A stretch of DNA of 64,000 nt from Mycobacterium simulans (GTDB lineage: Bacteria > Actinomycetota > Actinomycetes > Mycobacteriales > Mycobacteriaceae), in assembly GCF_900232995.1 (NCBI RefSeq), contig NZ_OCVX01000003.1, forward strand, positions 3,188,350-3,252,349, written 5' to 3'. The notes below the pieces were generated by a model. The model searched no databases. It was not told where the DNA came from and saw only the letters and a list, made by a program, of their open reading frames with translations. The position numbers and the translations under genes were made by a program. Shown one piece after another: positions 39,119-48,172 of this stretch; positions within the stretch are counted from its first letter, which is position 1, and every line of letters starts with the position of its first letter.

Positions 39119-39893
39119 GGACGAACAACGGGCCGTGGCAACCCAATTCGGCGTCGCGGTCGAGCAAGTCGAGCGCGACCATCTTATCTCACACCTGCTT
39201 GCCTTCTTCAGCCGAGAATTTGGCGACCGAATCCACTTCATCGGTGGCACCGCGCTTGCCCGCACCCACCTTCCGGACGGACGGCTTAGTGAGGACATCG
39301 ACCTGATTGCAATTGGCGATCGAAAGGCCGTCGTCGCCGATCTGGACGCCGCCGTACCCCGTGCGCTCTCCCGCACCCACGGGCGACTCATTCTTGACCC
39401 GGCCCTCAGTCATGTACCCGACACTCGCCCATCACTTCTTCGGACCGCCGCTGGCCTCTCGGTGCGGCTGCAGCTGCTCTCCTCGCGCGACAGGACGGTG
39501 TGGCCAACGGAGCGACGGTCACTGGTTCAGCGCTACGCCGATGCACCCGCCGCACAGCTGTTGGTTCCTACGCTTCCCGCCTTCGCGGCATCGAAGACCG
39601 CGACATGGACCGACCGCCACGCCGCGCGTGACCTGTGGGACTTGTGGGCGCTGGATGCGATCGGTGCCATCGATCCGGTGGCCGAACGCCTCTACCGGCG
39701 CTACGGGCCGACGAACCAACCACCGGCGGCCCACGACTTCATCAGGGCGCCGGCCGAAGCCGAGTGGCACACCCAGCTCGCCGGCCAAACGCGCCTCACC
39801 GTCTCAGCAAAGGAAGCGCTGGCGACCGTGCGAGCAGCGTGGGCACGGGCAATCGAGGCGGCCGGCCGACAGGTGCGGTCACATCAACGTTGA
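39111..39893 (+). CDS. AbiEii/MenT-type nucleotidyltransferase toxin
   Basis: The 260-residue protein carries the nucleotidyltransferase signature GGTALAR (from residue 45) and SEDIDL (from 60), supplying the metal-binding aspartates D62 and D64, plus the downstream KTATWTDRHAARDLWDLW region typical of AbiEii. Characterised mycobacterial relatives (MenT) add nucleotides to the 3' end of tRNAs and stop translation. It begins at GTG 39111, overlapping the antitoxin gene by eight bases. Toxin and antitoxin are both intact, so the pair is probably active. Confidence 0.85.
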   Translation: MNRDEQRAVATQFGVAVEQVERDHLISHLLAFFSREFGDRIHFIGGTALARTHLPDGRLSEDIDLIAIGDRKAVVADLDAAVPRALSRTHGRLILDPALSHVPDTRPSLLRTAAGLSVRLQLLSSRDRTVWPTERRSLVQRYADAPAAQLLVPTLPAFAASKTATWTDRHAARDLWDLWALDAIGAIDPVAERLYRRYGPTNQPPAAHDFIRAPAEAEWHTQLAGQTRLTVSAKEALATVRAAWARAIEAAGRQVRSHQR

Positions 39894-40178
39894 GTGTGTG
39901 ACCAAGGCGGGTCGGCAAAGAATCTAGGACACAAATTGAATGGTTACGCGATTCAAATCGGATTCTAGAACCGTTGGTGTTCAACAGCTTTGATTGAACC
40001 AGCACAGCTGAATCATGCTGGCAGATAGCAAAATCCGAAGTCAGCACCCCCCTGGGCAAACGCGTCGGCGTGCTGGCGTGGTGGCTTGGTGCTGGCCTAG
40101 CCGGTTTGCTGGGTGTGTCTGCAAGTTGAACCAGGCCGGTTCAATCCGTGTGGATGGTTATCGCTGGTTTTGGCAGAC
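39894..40178. other. Intergenic region leading into insertion-sequence debris
   Basis: I see no gene in this stretch. Base composition drops in G+C around 39930-40020. It probably represents decayed flank of the IS21-type remnant that follows. Confidence 0.5.
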
Positions 40179-40328
40179 GTTTTGTTGACGACGGTCCAAA
40201 TGTAGGCCGGTAGCGACGGTTGAAAAGTAGGCCACGTGGTCAGCTGCTTATTGTGCCGTGTTGTCTGCCCTGGCGGCGGGCAGTGTGTCGATTCCGGTGT
40301 CTTTGAGTCGGTAGCTGGAGCGCTCGGT
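40179..40328 (-). mobile_element. Remnant of an IS21-family element: terminal sequence plus istB 3' end
   Basis: Read on the minus strand, 40328-40248 encodes a tail ending SSYRLKDTGIDTLPAAR and a stop, resembling the C-terminus of IstB-type ATPases. Beyond the stop, 40179-40247 contains GTCCAAATGTAGGCC and AAAAGTAGGCCACGTGG, two related blocks typical of the multiple terminal repeats of mycobacterial IS21 elements. The rest of istB and all of istA are missing; the remnant is cut at about 40330 by ISL3 sequence. Confidence 0.6.
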
Positions 40329-40345
40329 TTTAATCGGCACAACGT

Positions 40346-40710
40346 TTGCCTTACGCGGTGGCGCGACAGGTTCAGGCAATGCTGCGCGTTTTCCGGTGTG
40401 GGCGCTACATCCCGCGCCACCGTCGCGCGGTAGCCGGCGAACTCGGCCTTTCCTGGGACACCGTCAACACCATCGCCATAGCTGCCAACCGCGCGATCGT
40501 GGTCGCCGACCCGGCCAGGTTGGACGGGGTGCGGGTCATCGGTGTCGATGAGCACTGCTGGTCACACACCTGCCGCCCCGGAGACGATGGCTACGTCACG
40601 GTGATCATCGACTTGACCCCGGCCCTGGAGCGTCTACCAGCGCCTCATCGCCGGATACAGTCAAACCGACCGCCGCCGCGGCAAGATCATGATGACCTCG
40701 ATCATCGACA
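40346..40710 (+). pseudogene. ISL3-family transposase remnant, internally deleted and frameshifted
   Basis: The frame from 40346 reads through helix-turn-helix and DDE-domain sequence of ISL3/IS1557 transposases (LGLSWDTVNTIAIAANRAI, VIGVDEHCWSHT, GYVTVIIDLTP). At about 40626 it jumps to another frame, which encodes a later transposase segment (VYQRLIAGYSQTDRRRGK, then SIID). The N-terminal zinc-finger region and most of the catalytic domain are absent. The remnant runs up to the 3' end of the sigma factor gene. Confidence 0.8.
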
Positions 40711-41322
40711 TTACGATGCCGACCCGGCATCTTCGTCCTCGTTGGCCGCGCGCAGTAGATCGCTGCGGGCCCGTGCCACCCGGGAGCGGATTGTGCCGAT
40801 GGGGCATCCACAGACCTCTGCCGCTTCGGCGTAAGAGAGGCCCAAGACCTGAGTGAGGACCATGGCTTCGCGGCGTTCCGGTTCCAGTCCGTCAAGCAGC
40901 ATACGGATTTCCACCGTGTTCTCGATCCGGCTGGAACGATGGCCGTGCCGGATCGCACTGTCGAGCTCTGCCACGTACGCGGTGCGGGGCCTGCTCCTGT
41001 TGTGGCGGATCTGGTCGACGACCACGCGCCGGGCGATCGACAACAGCCACGTCCGAGCCGTGGATCGGCCTGTGAAGCGCGGCAAAGAACGGATGGCCCG
41101 CAGAAACGTTTCCTGAGTCAGATCGTCGGCGCTGGGCGGATCGGCGAGATAGGCGACCGGCCGCCACACATCGCGCTGTGTGGCCGCAATGAATTGCGAC
41201 AGCGCGGCGCGGTCACCCTGTCCGGCGGCTTTTGCCAGGTGAGTAATTTGGTCGTCGTCGCCGCTTGTCGCCACGGATAGTGAGGGTAGGCGATAACTGG
41301 CGAAAACGCGTTGGGAACTCAT
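40711..41322 (-). CDS. ECF sigma factor, SigC-like
   Basis: The 203-residue protein has sigma region 2 (about 35-105: FIAATQRDVWR, SADDLTQETFLRAI, ARTWLLSIARRVV) and region 4 (about 140-190: MVLTQVLGLSYAEAAEVCGCPIGTIRSRVARAR). It matches M. tuberculosis SigC closely in both. SigC has been reported to control the nrp cluster and a copper-ATPase gene, the very neighbours here. ATG 41322 is the first start; GTG 41274 would give the usual short SigC N-terminus. It is divergent from the ATPase gene, 60 bases apart. Confidence 0.85.
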   Translation of the reverse strand: MSSQRVFASYRLPSLSVATSGDDDQITHLAKAAGQGDRAALSQFIAATQRDVWRPVAYLADPPSADDLTQETFLRAIRSLPRFTGRSTARTWLLSIARRVVVDQIRHNRSRPRTAYVAELDSAIRHGHRSSRIENTVEIRMLLDGLEPERREAMVLTQVLGLSYAEAAEVCGCPIGTIRSRVARARSDLLRAANEDEDAGSAS

Positions 41323-41382
41323 GGCCAGGCCGTGACGACCTTATTGGGGTGGGCTCGGAATTGCAGGAGGTGAACAGCCACG

Positions 41383-43644
41383 ATGTCGGCCATAGCCCGG
41401 TCGGTAACGGCGCCAGCTGACGAGCGTTCCCTGCCACTTCAGCGGGTACAACTCGACGTCGGCGGGATGTCCTGCGCCGCGTGCGCCAAGCGCATCGAGA
41501 GGACGCTCAACAGGCTGCCGGGGGTCCGGGCATCTGTGAACTTCGCCACCCGAGTGGCAACGATCGACGCCGCCGAGGACGCGCAGACCGCCGCATTGTG
41601 CGAGGCGATTCAACGGTTGGGCTATCGGGCCGAGCCGCGGGTGGCCGGCGGTATGGACGAGGGCGATCCCGACGCCGATCACGCGCGATACCTGCTGATC
41701 CGGTTGACCGTTGCGGCCATACTCTTCGTGCCCCTGGCCGATCTGTCGGTGATGTTCGCGGTAGTTCCCGATACCCGCTTCAGCGGCTGGGGGTGGGTGC
41801 TGACTGCGCTGGCCCTTCCGGTTGTGACTTGGGCGGCGTGGCCGTTCCATCGAATCGCGCTACAGAACGCGCACTCCGGCAGCGCCTCCATGGAGACACT
41901 GATCTCGGTCGGTATCACCGCAGCCACGTTGTGGTCGCTTTACACCGTTTTCGGCGGTCACCGGCCCGCCGAGCGTAGCGGCATATGGCAGGCGCTACTG
42001 GGTAGCGACGCCATCTACTTCGAGGTCGCCGCGGGTGTCACGGTATTCGTGCTGGCGGGACGGTTTTTCGAAGCCCGTGCCAAGTCGAAGGCAGGTGGTG
42101 CGTTGCGGGCCCTCGCGGCGTTGAGCGCGAAGGATGTCGCCGTCCTGCAGCCCGACGGGTCCGAAATGGTCATCCCGGCTGACGAACTCAAAGAGCAGCA
42201 CCGCTTCGTGGTACGTCCAGGGCAGACGATCGCCGCCGACGGCCTTGTCGTCGAAGGGTCGGCCGCGGTGGACATGAGTGCCATGACCGGTGAAGCAAAG
42301 CCGCTGCGGGTGGATCCCGGGGCAAAGGTCATTGGTGGCACGGCAGTGCTCGATGGCAGGCTGATCGTGGAGGCCGCCGCGGTGGGTGCCGACACCCAGT
42401 TCGCCGGTATGGTCCGACTGGTCGAGCAGGCGCAGGTGCAGAAGGCCAATGCGCAGCGGCTGGCGGACCGGATCGCCTCGGTATTCGTTCCCTGTGTGTT
42501 CGCCATCGCTGTGCTCACCACCGTCGGATGGCTCATCGTCGGGGGTGAACTCGACCGGGCATTTTCGGCCGGGCTCGCCGTACTCGTCATCGCCTGTCCG
42601 TGCGCACTGGGACTGGCGACCCCGACTGCCATGATGGTGGCGTCCGGTCGCGGCGCCCAGCTCGGAATATTTCTCAAGGGTTATCGGTCGCTGGAGGCCA
42701 CCCGTGCCGTCGATACAGTCGTGTTCGACAAGACCGGCACCCTGACGACCGGCCAGTTAACGGTTAGCTCGGTGGTAGCCGCGCCGGGCTGGCATGTCGA
42801 CCAAGTACTCGAATTGGCTGCGACAGTTGAAGCGGCGTCCGAGCACGCGGTCGCCCTCGCCATCGCTGCGTTGAGCCCTGTCTCGAAGGCCCATCGAGAA
42901 CCCGTCGTGGACTTCCGCGCGGTAGCTGGCCGCGGAGTTTGCGGCACCGTGGCCGGGCGTGCGGTGCGGGTGGGTAAGCCGTCTTGGATCGCTTCCTCCT
43001 GCAACTCGGCAACGCTGGTCGCGGCTCGGCGCAACGCCGAATCACGGGGTGAGACAACGGTGTTCGTCGAGGTCGATGGTGAACTGTGCGGACTCATCGC
43101 GGTGGCCGACGCGGTGAAGGACTCGGCGGCCGATGCTGTAGCGGCACTACATGATCGCGGCTTCCGAACGGTGCTGTTGACCGGCGACAATCCCGCATCG
43201 GCGGCCGCCGTGGGCGCTCGCGTCGGCATCGATGAGGTGATCGCCGACATCTTGCCCGAAGGCAAGGTCGACGTCATCGAGCAGCTGCGGGACCACGGGC
43301 GGGTGGTCGCCATGGTCGGTGACGGTATCAACGACGGGCCGGCGCTTGCATGCGCCGATCTGGGCATGGCCATCGGGCGCGGCACCGACGTCGCGATTAG
43401 CGCGGCCGACATTATTTTGGTCCGCGACAACCTCGACGTCGTGCCCCTGGCGCTTGACTTGGCAGCCGCTACGATGCGCACCATCAGCATGAACATGGTC
43501 TGGGCATTCGGCTACAACATTGCCGCTGTGCCGATTGCCGCGGCCGGACTGCTCAATCCCGTGGTAGCCGGCGCGGCTATGGCGTTCTCGTCGTTCTTTG
43601 TCGTCTCAAACAGCCTGCGGTTGCGGAACTTCGGCAACGGCTAG
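41383..43644 (+). CDS. ctpA: Heavy-metal (copper-type) P1B ATPase, CtpA-like
   Basis: The 753-residue membrane pump has an N-terminal metal-binding domain with [12 protein letters not shown] (about 27-38), the CPC motif in [12 protein letters not shown] (about 405), DKTGT with the phosphorylated Asp (about 449), SEHAVAL (about 486) and [12 protein letters not shown] (about 645). These mark Cu(I)-type P1B ATPases. The usual HP motif reads HA, as in M. tuberculosis CtpA/CtpB relatives. Convergence with a zinc-finger anti-sigma gene reproduces the Rv0092-Rv0093c arrangement, so CtpA is the better name than CtpB. AGGAGG lies 12 bases before ATG 41383. Confidence 0.92.
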   Translation: MSAIARSVTAPADERSLPLQRVQLDVGGMSCAACAKRIERTLNRLPGVRASVNFATRVATIDAAEDAQTAALCEAIQRLGYRAEPRVAGGMDEGDPDADHARYLLIRLTVAAILFVPLADLSVMFAVVPDTRFSGWGWVLTALALPVVTWAAWPFHRIALQNAHSGSASMETLISVGITAATLWSLYTVFGGHRPAERSGIWQALLGSDAIYFEVAAGVTVFVLAGRFFEARAKSKAGGALRALAALSAKDVAVLQPDGSEMVIPADELKEQHRFVVRPGQTIAADGLVVEGSAAVDMSAMTGEAKPLRVDPGAKVIGGTAVLDGRLIVEAAAVGADTQFAGMVRLVEQAQVQKANAQRLADRIASVFVPCVFAIAVLTTVGWLIVGGELDRAFSAGLAVLVIACPCALGLATPTAMMVASGRGAQLGIFLKGYRSLEATRAVDTVVFDKTGTLTTGQLTVSSVVAAPGWHVDQVLELAATVEAASEHAVALAIAALSPVSKAHREPVVDFRAVAGRGVCGTVAGRAVRVGKPSWIASSCNSATLVAARRNAESRGETTVFVEVDGELCGLIAVADAVKDSAADAVAALHDRGFRTVLLTGDNPASAAAVGARVGIDEVIADILPEGKVDVIEQLRDHGRVVAMVGDGINDGPALACADLGMAIGRGTDVAISAADIILVRDNLDVVPLALDLAAATMRTISMNMVWAFGYNIAAVPIAAAGLLNPVVAGAAMAFSSFFVVSNSLRLRNFGNG

Positions 43645-44348
43645 GCCGCGCCATCGGTGGGCCACAAGTGACCGCGCCGTCGGCCGCGGGATGCGTTCTG
43701 AGGCAAGACGATGTCGGGCTCGGCCACGGCCCCATCCGGCGCCGGCCGCGGCGCGGCGCTGCTGCGCCACACCAGGATTGCAAGGAGCACGCCGAGTACC
43801 ACCGGGACGTGGGTCAATATCCGCATGGTCGTGACGGACCCGGACATTGCATCCACGACAACATAGACCGTCAGGACGCCGACGAAGACCGACAAGACAC
43901 CCGCAAGGCCCGCCGCGGCACCCGGCCACAAGGCGGCAACCACCATGACCGCACCGAGTGCAATCGACCACGATGTGGATTCGTTAAGCAGATGGTTGCC
44001 AGCACTCATTGCGTGCTGCTGTGTCAGCCCGACGCTGAGGCCAAACCCTTGTACGGTCGCCAAGGCGATTTGCGCGATGCCCACGCACAACAGCGCCCAT
44101 CGCTGCCAAGTTATCGGTAAGCGTCGCCGCGGCGGTACTCGATCGATCGTCAGGGGGCCAAGGGGTGCGATGACTGCGCGGGACTGGCTCAACCGGCGCA
44201 GATCGCGAGCTTGGCTAGCCGCCTGATCGAACCAATTGCGGCACGCGGCGCACTCATTGAGGTGCTCATCGACGCGTGCCGCCGGTACGGGCTCTCGCTC
44301 GCCGTCGAGTCGGGCCGAGAGCGCTTCGCGGGCCACCTCGCAATGCAT
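43641..44348 (-). CDS. Membrane anti-sigma factor with zinc-finger domain (Rv0093c-like)
   Basis: The N-terminal ZAS domain ([16 protein letters not shown], then [12 protein letters not shown], an HxxxCxxC zinc site) is followed by about five or six membrane segments (about residues 85-215) and a basic cytosolic tail. ZAS proteins hold an ECF sigma factor until a signal arrives; the nearby SigC-like factor is the obvious partner by position, which is inference. ATG 44348 begins right at the domain; ATG 44465 would add 39 residues of no known domain. It overlaps the ctpA 3' end by four bases (convergent). Confidence 0.82.
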   Translation of the reverse strand: MHCEVAREALSARLDGEREPVPAARVDEHLNECAACRNWFDQAASQARDLRRLSQSRAVIAPLGPLTIDRVPPRRRLPITWQRWALLCVGIAQIALATVQGFGLSVGLTQQHAMSAGNHLLNESTSWSIALGAVMVVAALWPGAAAGLAGVLSVFVGVLTVYVVVDAMSGSVTTMRILTHVPVVLGVLLAILVWRSSAAPRPAPDGAVAEPDIVLPQNASRGRRRGHLWPTDGAA

Positions 44349-44546
44349 CTCTCTATAGTCGCGCAGTACCGACGGAATGTTCCCGTCCAGAGCCCGGTTC
44401 GTTAGTCCAGGTTTCAGAAAGACCAGTTCTCCGGTCCGATCACGCGCATTCTCCGCAATTGCCATTTCCGCTGCGTGTCGGCGCTAGGCTGCCGTGTGAT
44501 CCGTGCATCGTGGAAAGTCACAGACCCATAGCGGGAGGGCAGCCGA

Positions 44547-46742
44547 TTGACATTGGGTGAGCCAACCACAGTGTCGGCACCGCAAGCCGAAGCGGCGCCG
44601 GCGCAGAAGAGCCCGAAGGTCGAGCGGCGACGCCGGCCGCATTTCCGGGCGAGCATTCAATCCAAGCTCATGGTCCTGTTGCTGCTGTCGAGCATCTTCT
44701 CCGTTGCGGCGATCGTGGTCGTCGTCTACCAGTCTGGCCGCACTTCGCTCACGGCGGCGGCGTATGAGCGGTTGACGGAGTTGCGCGAGTCGCAGAAGCG
44801 CGCCGTAGAGACGCTGTTTTCCGACCTGACGAACTCGCTGGTCATTTACGCCCGTGGATTGACCGTGGTGGATGCTCTCGCGCAGTTCACCGCCGGCTTT
44901 GATCAACTGGTCGACGCAACGATCGACCCCGCGCAACAACAGACCATCGTCAACTACTACAACAACCAACTCATCAAACCCGTCGAACGCGCAACTGGTG
45001 AAAAGCTGGACATCACCGCCCTGCTGCCGACCAGTCCCGCGCAGAAGTACCTCCAGGCGCACTACACCGCCCCGTTCACTTCGGACGCCGACTCGATGCA
45101 GCTTGACGACGCCGGCGACGGCAGCGCCTGGTCCGCCGCGAATGCGCGATTCAACAGCTACTTCCGCGAAATCGTCACCCGGTTCGATTACGACGATGCG
45201 GTGTTGTTGGATACCAGGGGCAATATCGTCTACAGCCTGAGCAAAGACCCCGACCTCGGCACCAACATCTTGACGGGCCCATATCGGGAATCCAATCTGC
45301 GCGATGCCTATCTAAAGGCGTTGGGCGCCAACGCTGTTGACTTCACCTGGATCACTGATTTCAAGGCATATCAGCCGCAACTCGACGTGCCCACTGCGTG
45401 GTTGGTGGCGCCGGTCGAGGCGGGCGGCAAAACCGAGGGCGTCCTCGCGCTGCCGTTGCCGATCGCCAAGATCAACAGGATCATGACCGCCGACAAGCGG
45501 TGGCAATCCGCTGGCATGGGCGCCGGAACCGAGACCTTTCTGGCCGGCCCGGACCGTCTGATGCGTTCGGATTCTCGGCTTTTCCTGGAAGATCCCAAGG
45601 AATACCAACGGCAGGCGGTAGCTGCCGGCACACCCGCGGACGTAGCGAACCGCGCAGTTCAAATTGGCGGCACGACCCTACTGCAATCCGTTGCCAGCGA
45701 AGGTCTGCGTGCCGCTCAACGCGGACAGACGGGTACCGTCTCCGACACTGACTACACGGGCAATCATGAACTCGAGGCCTATGCGCCGTTGAGCGTGCCG
45801 AACTCCGACCTGCACTGGTCGATCCTGGCGACGCGAGATGCTTCGCAGGCGTTCGCGGCCGTCGCGTCGTTCAGCAAGGCGCTGATCCTTGTCACGGTGG
45901 CGATGATATTCGTCATCTGTGTGGCGTCGATGCTGGTCGCCCAAGCGATGGTGCGCCCGATCCGGCGGCTTGAGGCCGGTACGCAGCGGATCAGCGCCGG
46001 CGACTACGACGTCACCATCCCGGTCCGGTCGCGCGACGAAATCGGCGACCTCACAGCGGCTTTCAATGAGATGAGCCGGAACTTGGAGATCAAAGAGGAG
46101 TTGCTCAATGAGCAGCGCAGGGAGAACGACCGGCTATTGCTGTCGATGATGCCCGAGCAGGTCGTCCAGCGCTACCGCGATGGAGAAAAAGCGATCGCAC
46201 AGGAACACCACGACGTCGCTGTGCTGTTCGCCGACATCGTGGGGCTCGATGAAGTTTCCAGCGGTCTGTCTGGTAACGAACTTGTCGGGATCGTCGACGA
46301 ATTGGTGCGGCAGTTCGATTCGGCTGCAGAACATCTCGGCGTCGAAAGAATCCGCACCTTGCACAACGGCTACCTCGCCAGCTGCGGGGTAACCACACCG
46401 CGGCTGGATAACATTCCCCGAACCGTCGATTTCGCCTTGGAGATGCGGCGCATCATCGATCGTTTCAACAGCCAAACCGGCTACGACCTGGGACTGCGAG
46501 TCGGCATCAATACCGGGGACGTGACCAGTGGGCTGGTCGGTCAATCCAGCGTTGTCTACGACATGTGGGGTGCCGCGGTGAGTCTGGCCTATCAAATGCA
46601 CAGTGGCTCACCCCAACCCGGCATTTACGTAACCGCGCAAGTGTACGAAACGATGCGCGACGTCCGGAAATTCACGCCGGCGGGCACGGTCTTGGTCGAA
46701 GGATCCGAGGAGCCGATCTACCGATTGGTGGAGCGAGCATGA
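44547..46742 (+). CDS. Membrane receptor with HAMP and class III cyclase-like domain, copy 1 (Rv2435c-like)
   Basis: Layout of the 731 residues: TM1 (about 37-58), a large extracytoplasmic sensor region (about 60-440), TM2 (about 444-468), HAMP (about 469-520), a short helical linker, and a class III nucleotidyl cyclase fold (about 555-720). The cyclase keeps metal Asp 563 (FADIVG) and Asp 672 (YDMWG), but the second metal Asp is Asn 607 (LHNGY), the purine Lys is Arg 603, and the transition-state Asn and Arg are Ser 679 and Gln 683. Catalysis is therefore doubtful. TTG 44547 follows GGGAGGGC. It overlaps the channel gene by ATGA. Confidence 0.9.
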   Translation: MTLGEPTTVSAPQAEAAPAQKSPKVERRRRPHFRASIQSKLMVLLLLSSIFSVAAIVVVVYQSGRTSLTAAAYERLTELRESQKRAVETLFSDLTNSLVIYARGLTVVDALAQFTAGFDQLVDATIDPAQQQTIVNYYNNQLIKPVERATGEKLDITALLPTSPAQKYLQAHYTAPFTSDADSMQLDDAGDGSAWSAANARFNSYFREIVTRFDYDDAVLLDTRGNIVYSLSKDPDLGTNILTGPYRESNLRDAYLKALGANAVDFTWITDFKAYQPQLDVPTAWLVAPVEAGGKTEGVLALPLPIAKINRIMTADKRWQSAGMGAGTETFLAGPDRLMRSDSRLFLEDPKEYQRQAVAAGTPADVANRAVQIGGTTLLQSVASEGLRAAQRGQTGTVSDTDYTGNHELEAYAPLSVPNSDLHWSILATRDASQAFAAVASFSKALILVTVAMIFVICVASMLVAQAMVRPIRRLEAGTQRISAGDYDVTIPVRSRDEIGDLTAAFNEMSRNLEIKEELLNEQRRENDRLLLSMMPEQVVQRYRDGEKAIAQEHHDVAVLFADIVGLDEVSSGLSGNELVGIVDELVRQFDSAAEHLGVERIRTLHNGYLASCGVTTPRLDNIPRTVDFALEMRRIIDRFNSQTGYDLGLRVGINTGDVTSGLVGQSSVVYDMWGAAVSLAYQMHSGSPQPGIYVTAQVYETMRDVRKFTPAGTVLVEGSEEPIYRLVERA

Positions 46743-48142
46743 ATATCTTCCATTCGTCGTGGTTCTACTGGGCCGTTGGTATCGCGGTTGGCTTACCCAT
46801 TGGGCTGATCGTTCTTACCGAGCTACACCGCATGCTCGTCCGTAGGAACAGCCACCTAGCCAGGCAGGTAAGCCTGCTGCGCAACTATCTGCTGCCGCTC
46901 GGGGCGCTGTTGCTGTTGCTGGTCAAGGCATCCCAAGTGCCGGCCGGGGACGTTACGGTGCGGATCCTCACCACGGTCTTCGGTTTCATGGTGCTGGTAC
47001 TGCTGCTGTCCGGGCTCAATGCCACGGTGTTTCAGTCTGCGCCCCAAGAGAGTTGGCGCAAGCGGCTGCCCACCATCTTCCTTGATGTCGCAAGGTTTGG
47101 GTTGATCGGTATTGGCTTGGCGATGATCCTGTCCTATATCTGGGGCGTTCGGGTCGCCGGGTTGTTCACCGCGCTGGGTGTGACCTCGGTCGTCATCGGT
47201 CTGATGTTGCAGAATTCGGTCGGTCAGATCGTGTCGGGTTTGTTCATGCTGTTCGAGCAACCATTCCGGATGGATGATTGGCTGGACACGCCCACGGCGC
47301 GGGGCCGGGTCGTGGAGGTGAACTGGCGCGCCGTCCACATCGAGACCGGCGCCGGGTTGCGGATCACACCCAACTCGATGCTTGCTACCACTTCGTTTAC
47401 GAATCTCAGCCGTCCGGTCGGCTCGCACAAATGCTCAATCACGACCAAATTTGCCTCGGCCGACTCCCCGGACAAGGTGTGCGCGATGCTCACCAGGGTT
47501 GCCAGCGGGCTACCGCAACTCAAGTCCGGTGTCGTGCCCACCACCGTTGCCCTGGGTGGTGGTGAGTACCGAACCACGGTCAGGCTGAAGTCACCCGCCG
47601 ACGAGGGCGCCACACAGGCAACGTTCCTGCGATGGGTCTGGTACGCCGCGCGACGTGAAGAGCTGCACCTGGATGAGGCCGACGACGACTTCTCGACGAA
47701 CGAACGTGTGCAGACCGCATTGCGCACCGTGGTGGGGCCGGAGCTACGGCTGAGCCTGAGTGATCAGCAGTCGTTGGCTCCGTACGGCAGGGTGGTGCGC
47801 TACGGCGCCGACGAAATCGTGCAGCACGCGGGTGTAGTGCCAAGCGGGATTACTTTTATCGTCGCTGGCAGTGTTCGGCTCACGGCGACGATCGAGGACG
47901 GTTCGGTCGTTTCCCTCGCTACGCTCCACAAAGGCGCATTGCTGGGGGTGACCGCGCTGACTCGGCAGCCCAACCCGACCGGCGCTGTGGCGCTGGAGGA
48001 GGTGACCGCCCTACAGATCGATCGCGAACACCTCGAGCAGGTCGTGATGAGCAAGCCGATCCTGTTGCAAGAATTGGGCCGACTTATCGACGAACGACAA
48101 ACCAAGGCGGAGCGCGTAACTCACCGAGAACGAGTGGGTTAG
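46739..48142 (+). CDS. MscS-type mechanosensitive channel with cyclic-nucleotide-binding-like domain, copy 1 (Rv2434c-like)
   Basis: The 467-residue protein has about five membrane segments (TM at about 8-25, 40-60, 70-92, 108-130, 135-160), the MscS pore and beta domain (GLMLQNSVGQIVSGLFMLFEQPF, GRVVEVNWRAVHIET), and a C-terminal cyclic-nucleotide-binding fold (about 345-455). M. tuberculosis Rv2434c has been placed in the bacterial cyclic-nucleotide-gated (bCNG) group. The phosphate cassette reads GVTALTRQPNPTGAV and lacks the usual Glu and Arg. ATG 46739 overlaps the cyclase stop, so the two are made together. Confidence 0.9.
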   Translation: MNIFHSSWFYWAVGIAVGLPIGLIVLTELHRMLVRRNSHLARQVSLLRNYLLPLGALLLLLVKASQVPAGDVTVRILTTVFGFMVLVLLLSGLNATVFQSAPQESWRKRLPTIFLDVARFGLIGIGLAMILSYIWGVRVAGLFTALGVTSVVIGLMLQNSVGQIVSGLFMLFEQPFRMDDWLDTPTARGRVVEVNWRAVHIETGAGLRITPNSMLATTSFTNLSRPVGSHKCSITTKFASADSPDKVCAMLTRVASGLPQLKSGVVPTTVALGGGEYRTTVRLKSPADEGATQATFLRWVWYAARREELHLDEADDDFSTNERVQTALRTVVGPELRLSLSDQQSLAPYGRVVRYGADEIVQHAGVVPSGITFIVAGSVRLTATIEDGSVVSLATLHKGALLGVTALTRQPNPTGAVALEEVTALQIDREHLEQVVMSKPILLQELGRLIDERQTKAERVTHRERVG

Positions 48143-48172
48143 GGCTTGTCGGGACTCGCGAGAGGAACATGG

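Noticed and set aside
40236..40710. A functional transposase gene
   Set aside because: The ISL3 sequence is split over two frames, with its ends and most of the catalytic domain missing.
41356..41382. CGGAAT as a SigC-type -35 for ctpA
   Set aside because: No CGT-type -10 follows at a proper distance before the start codon.
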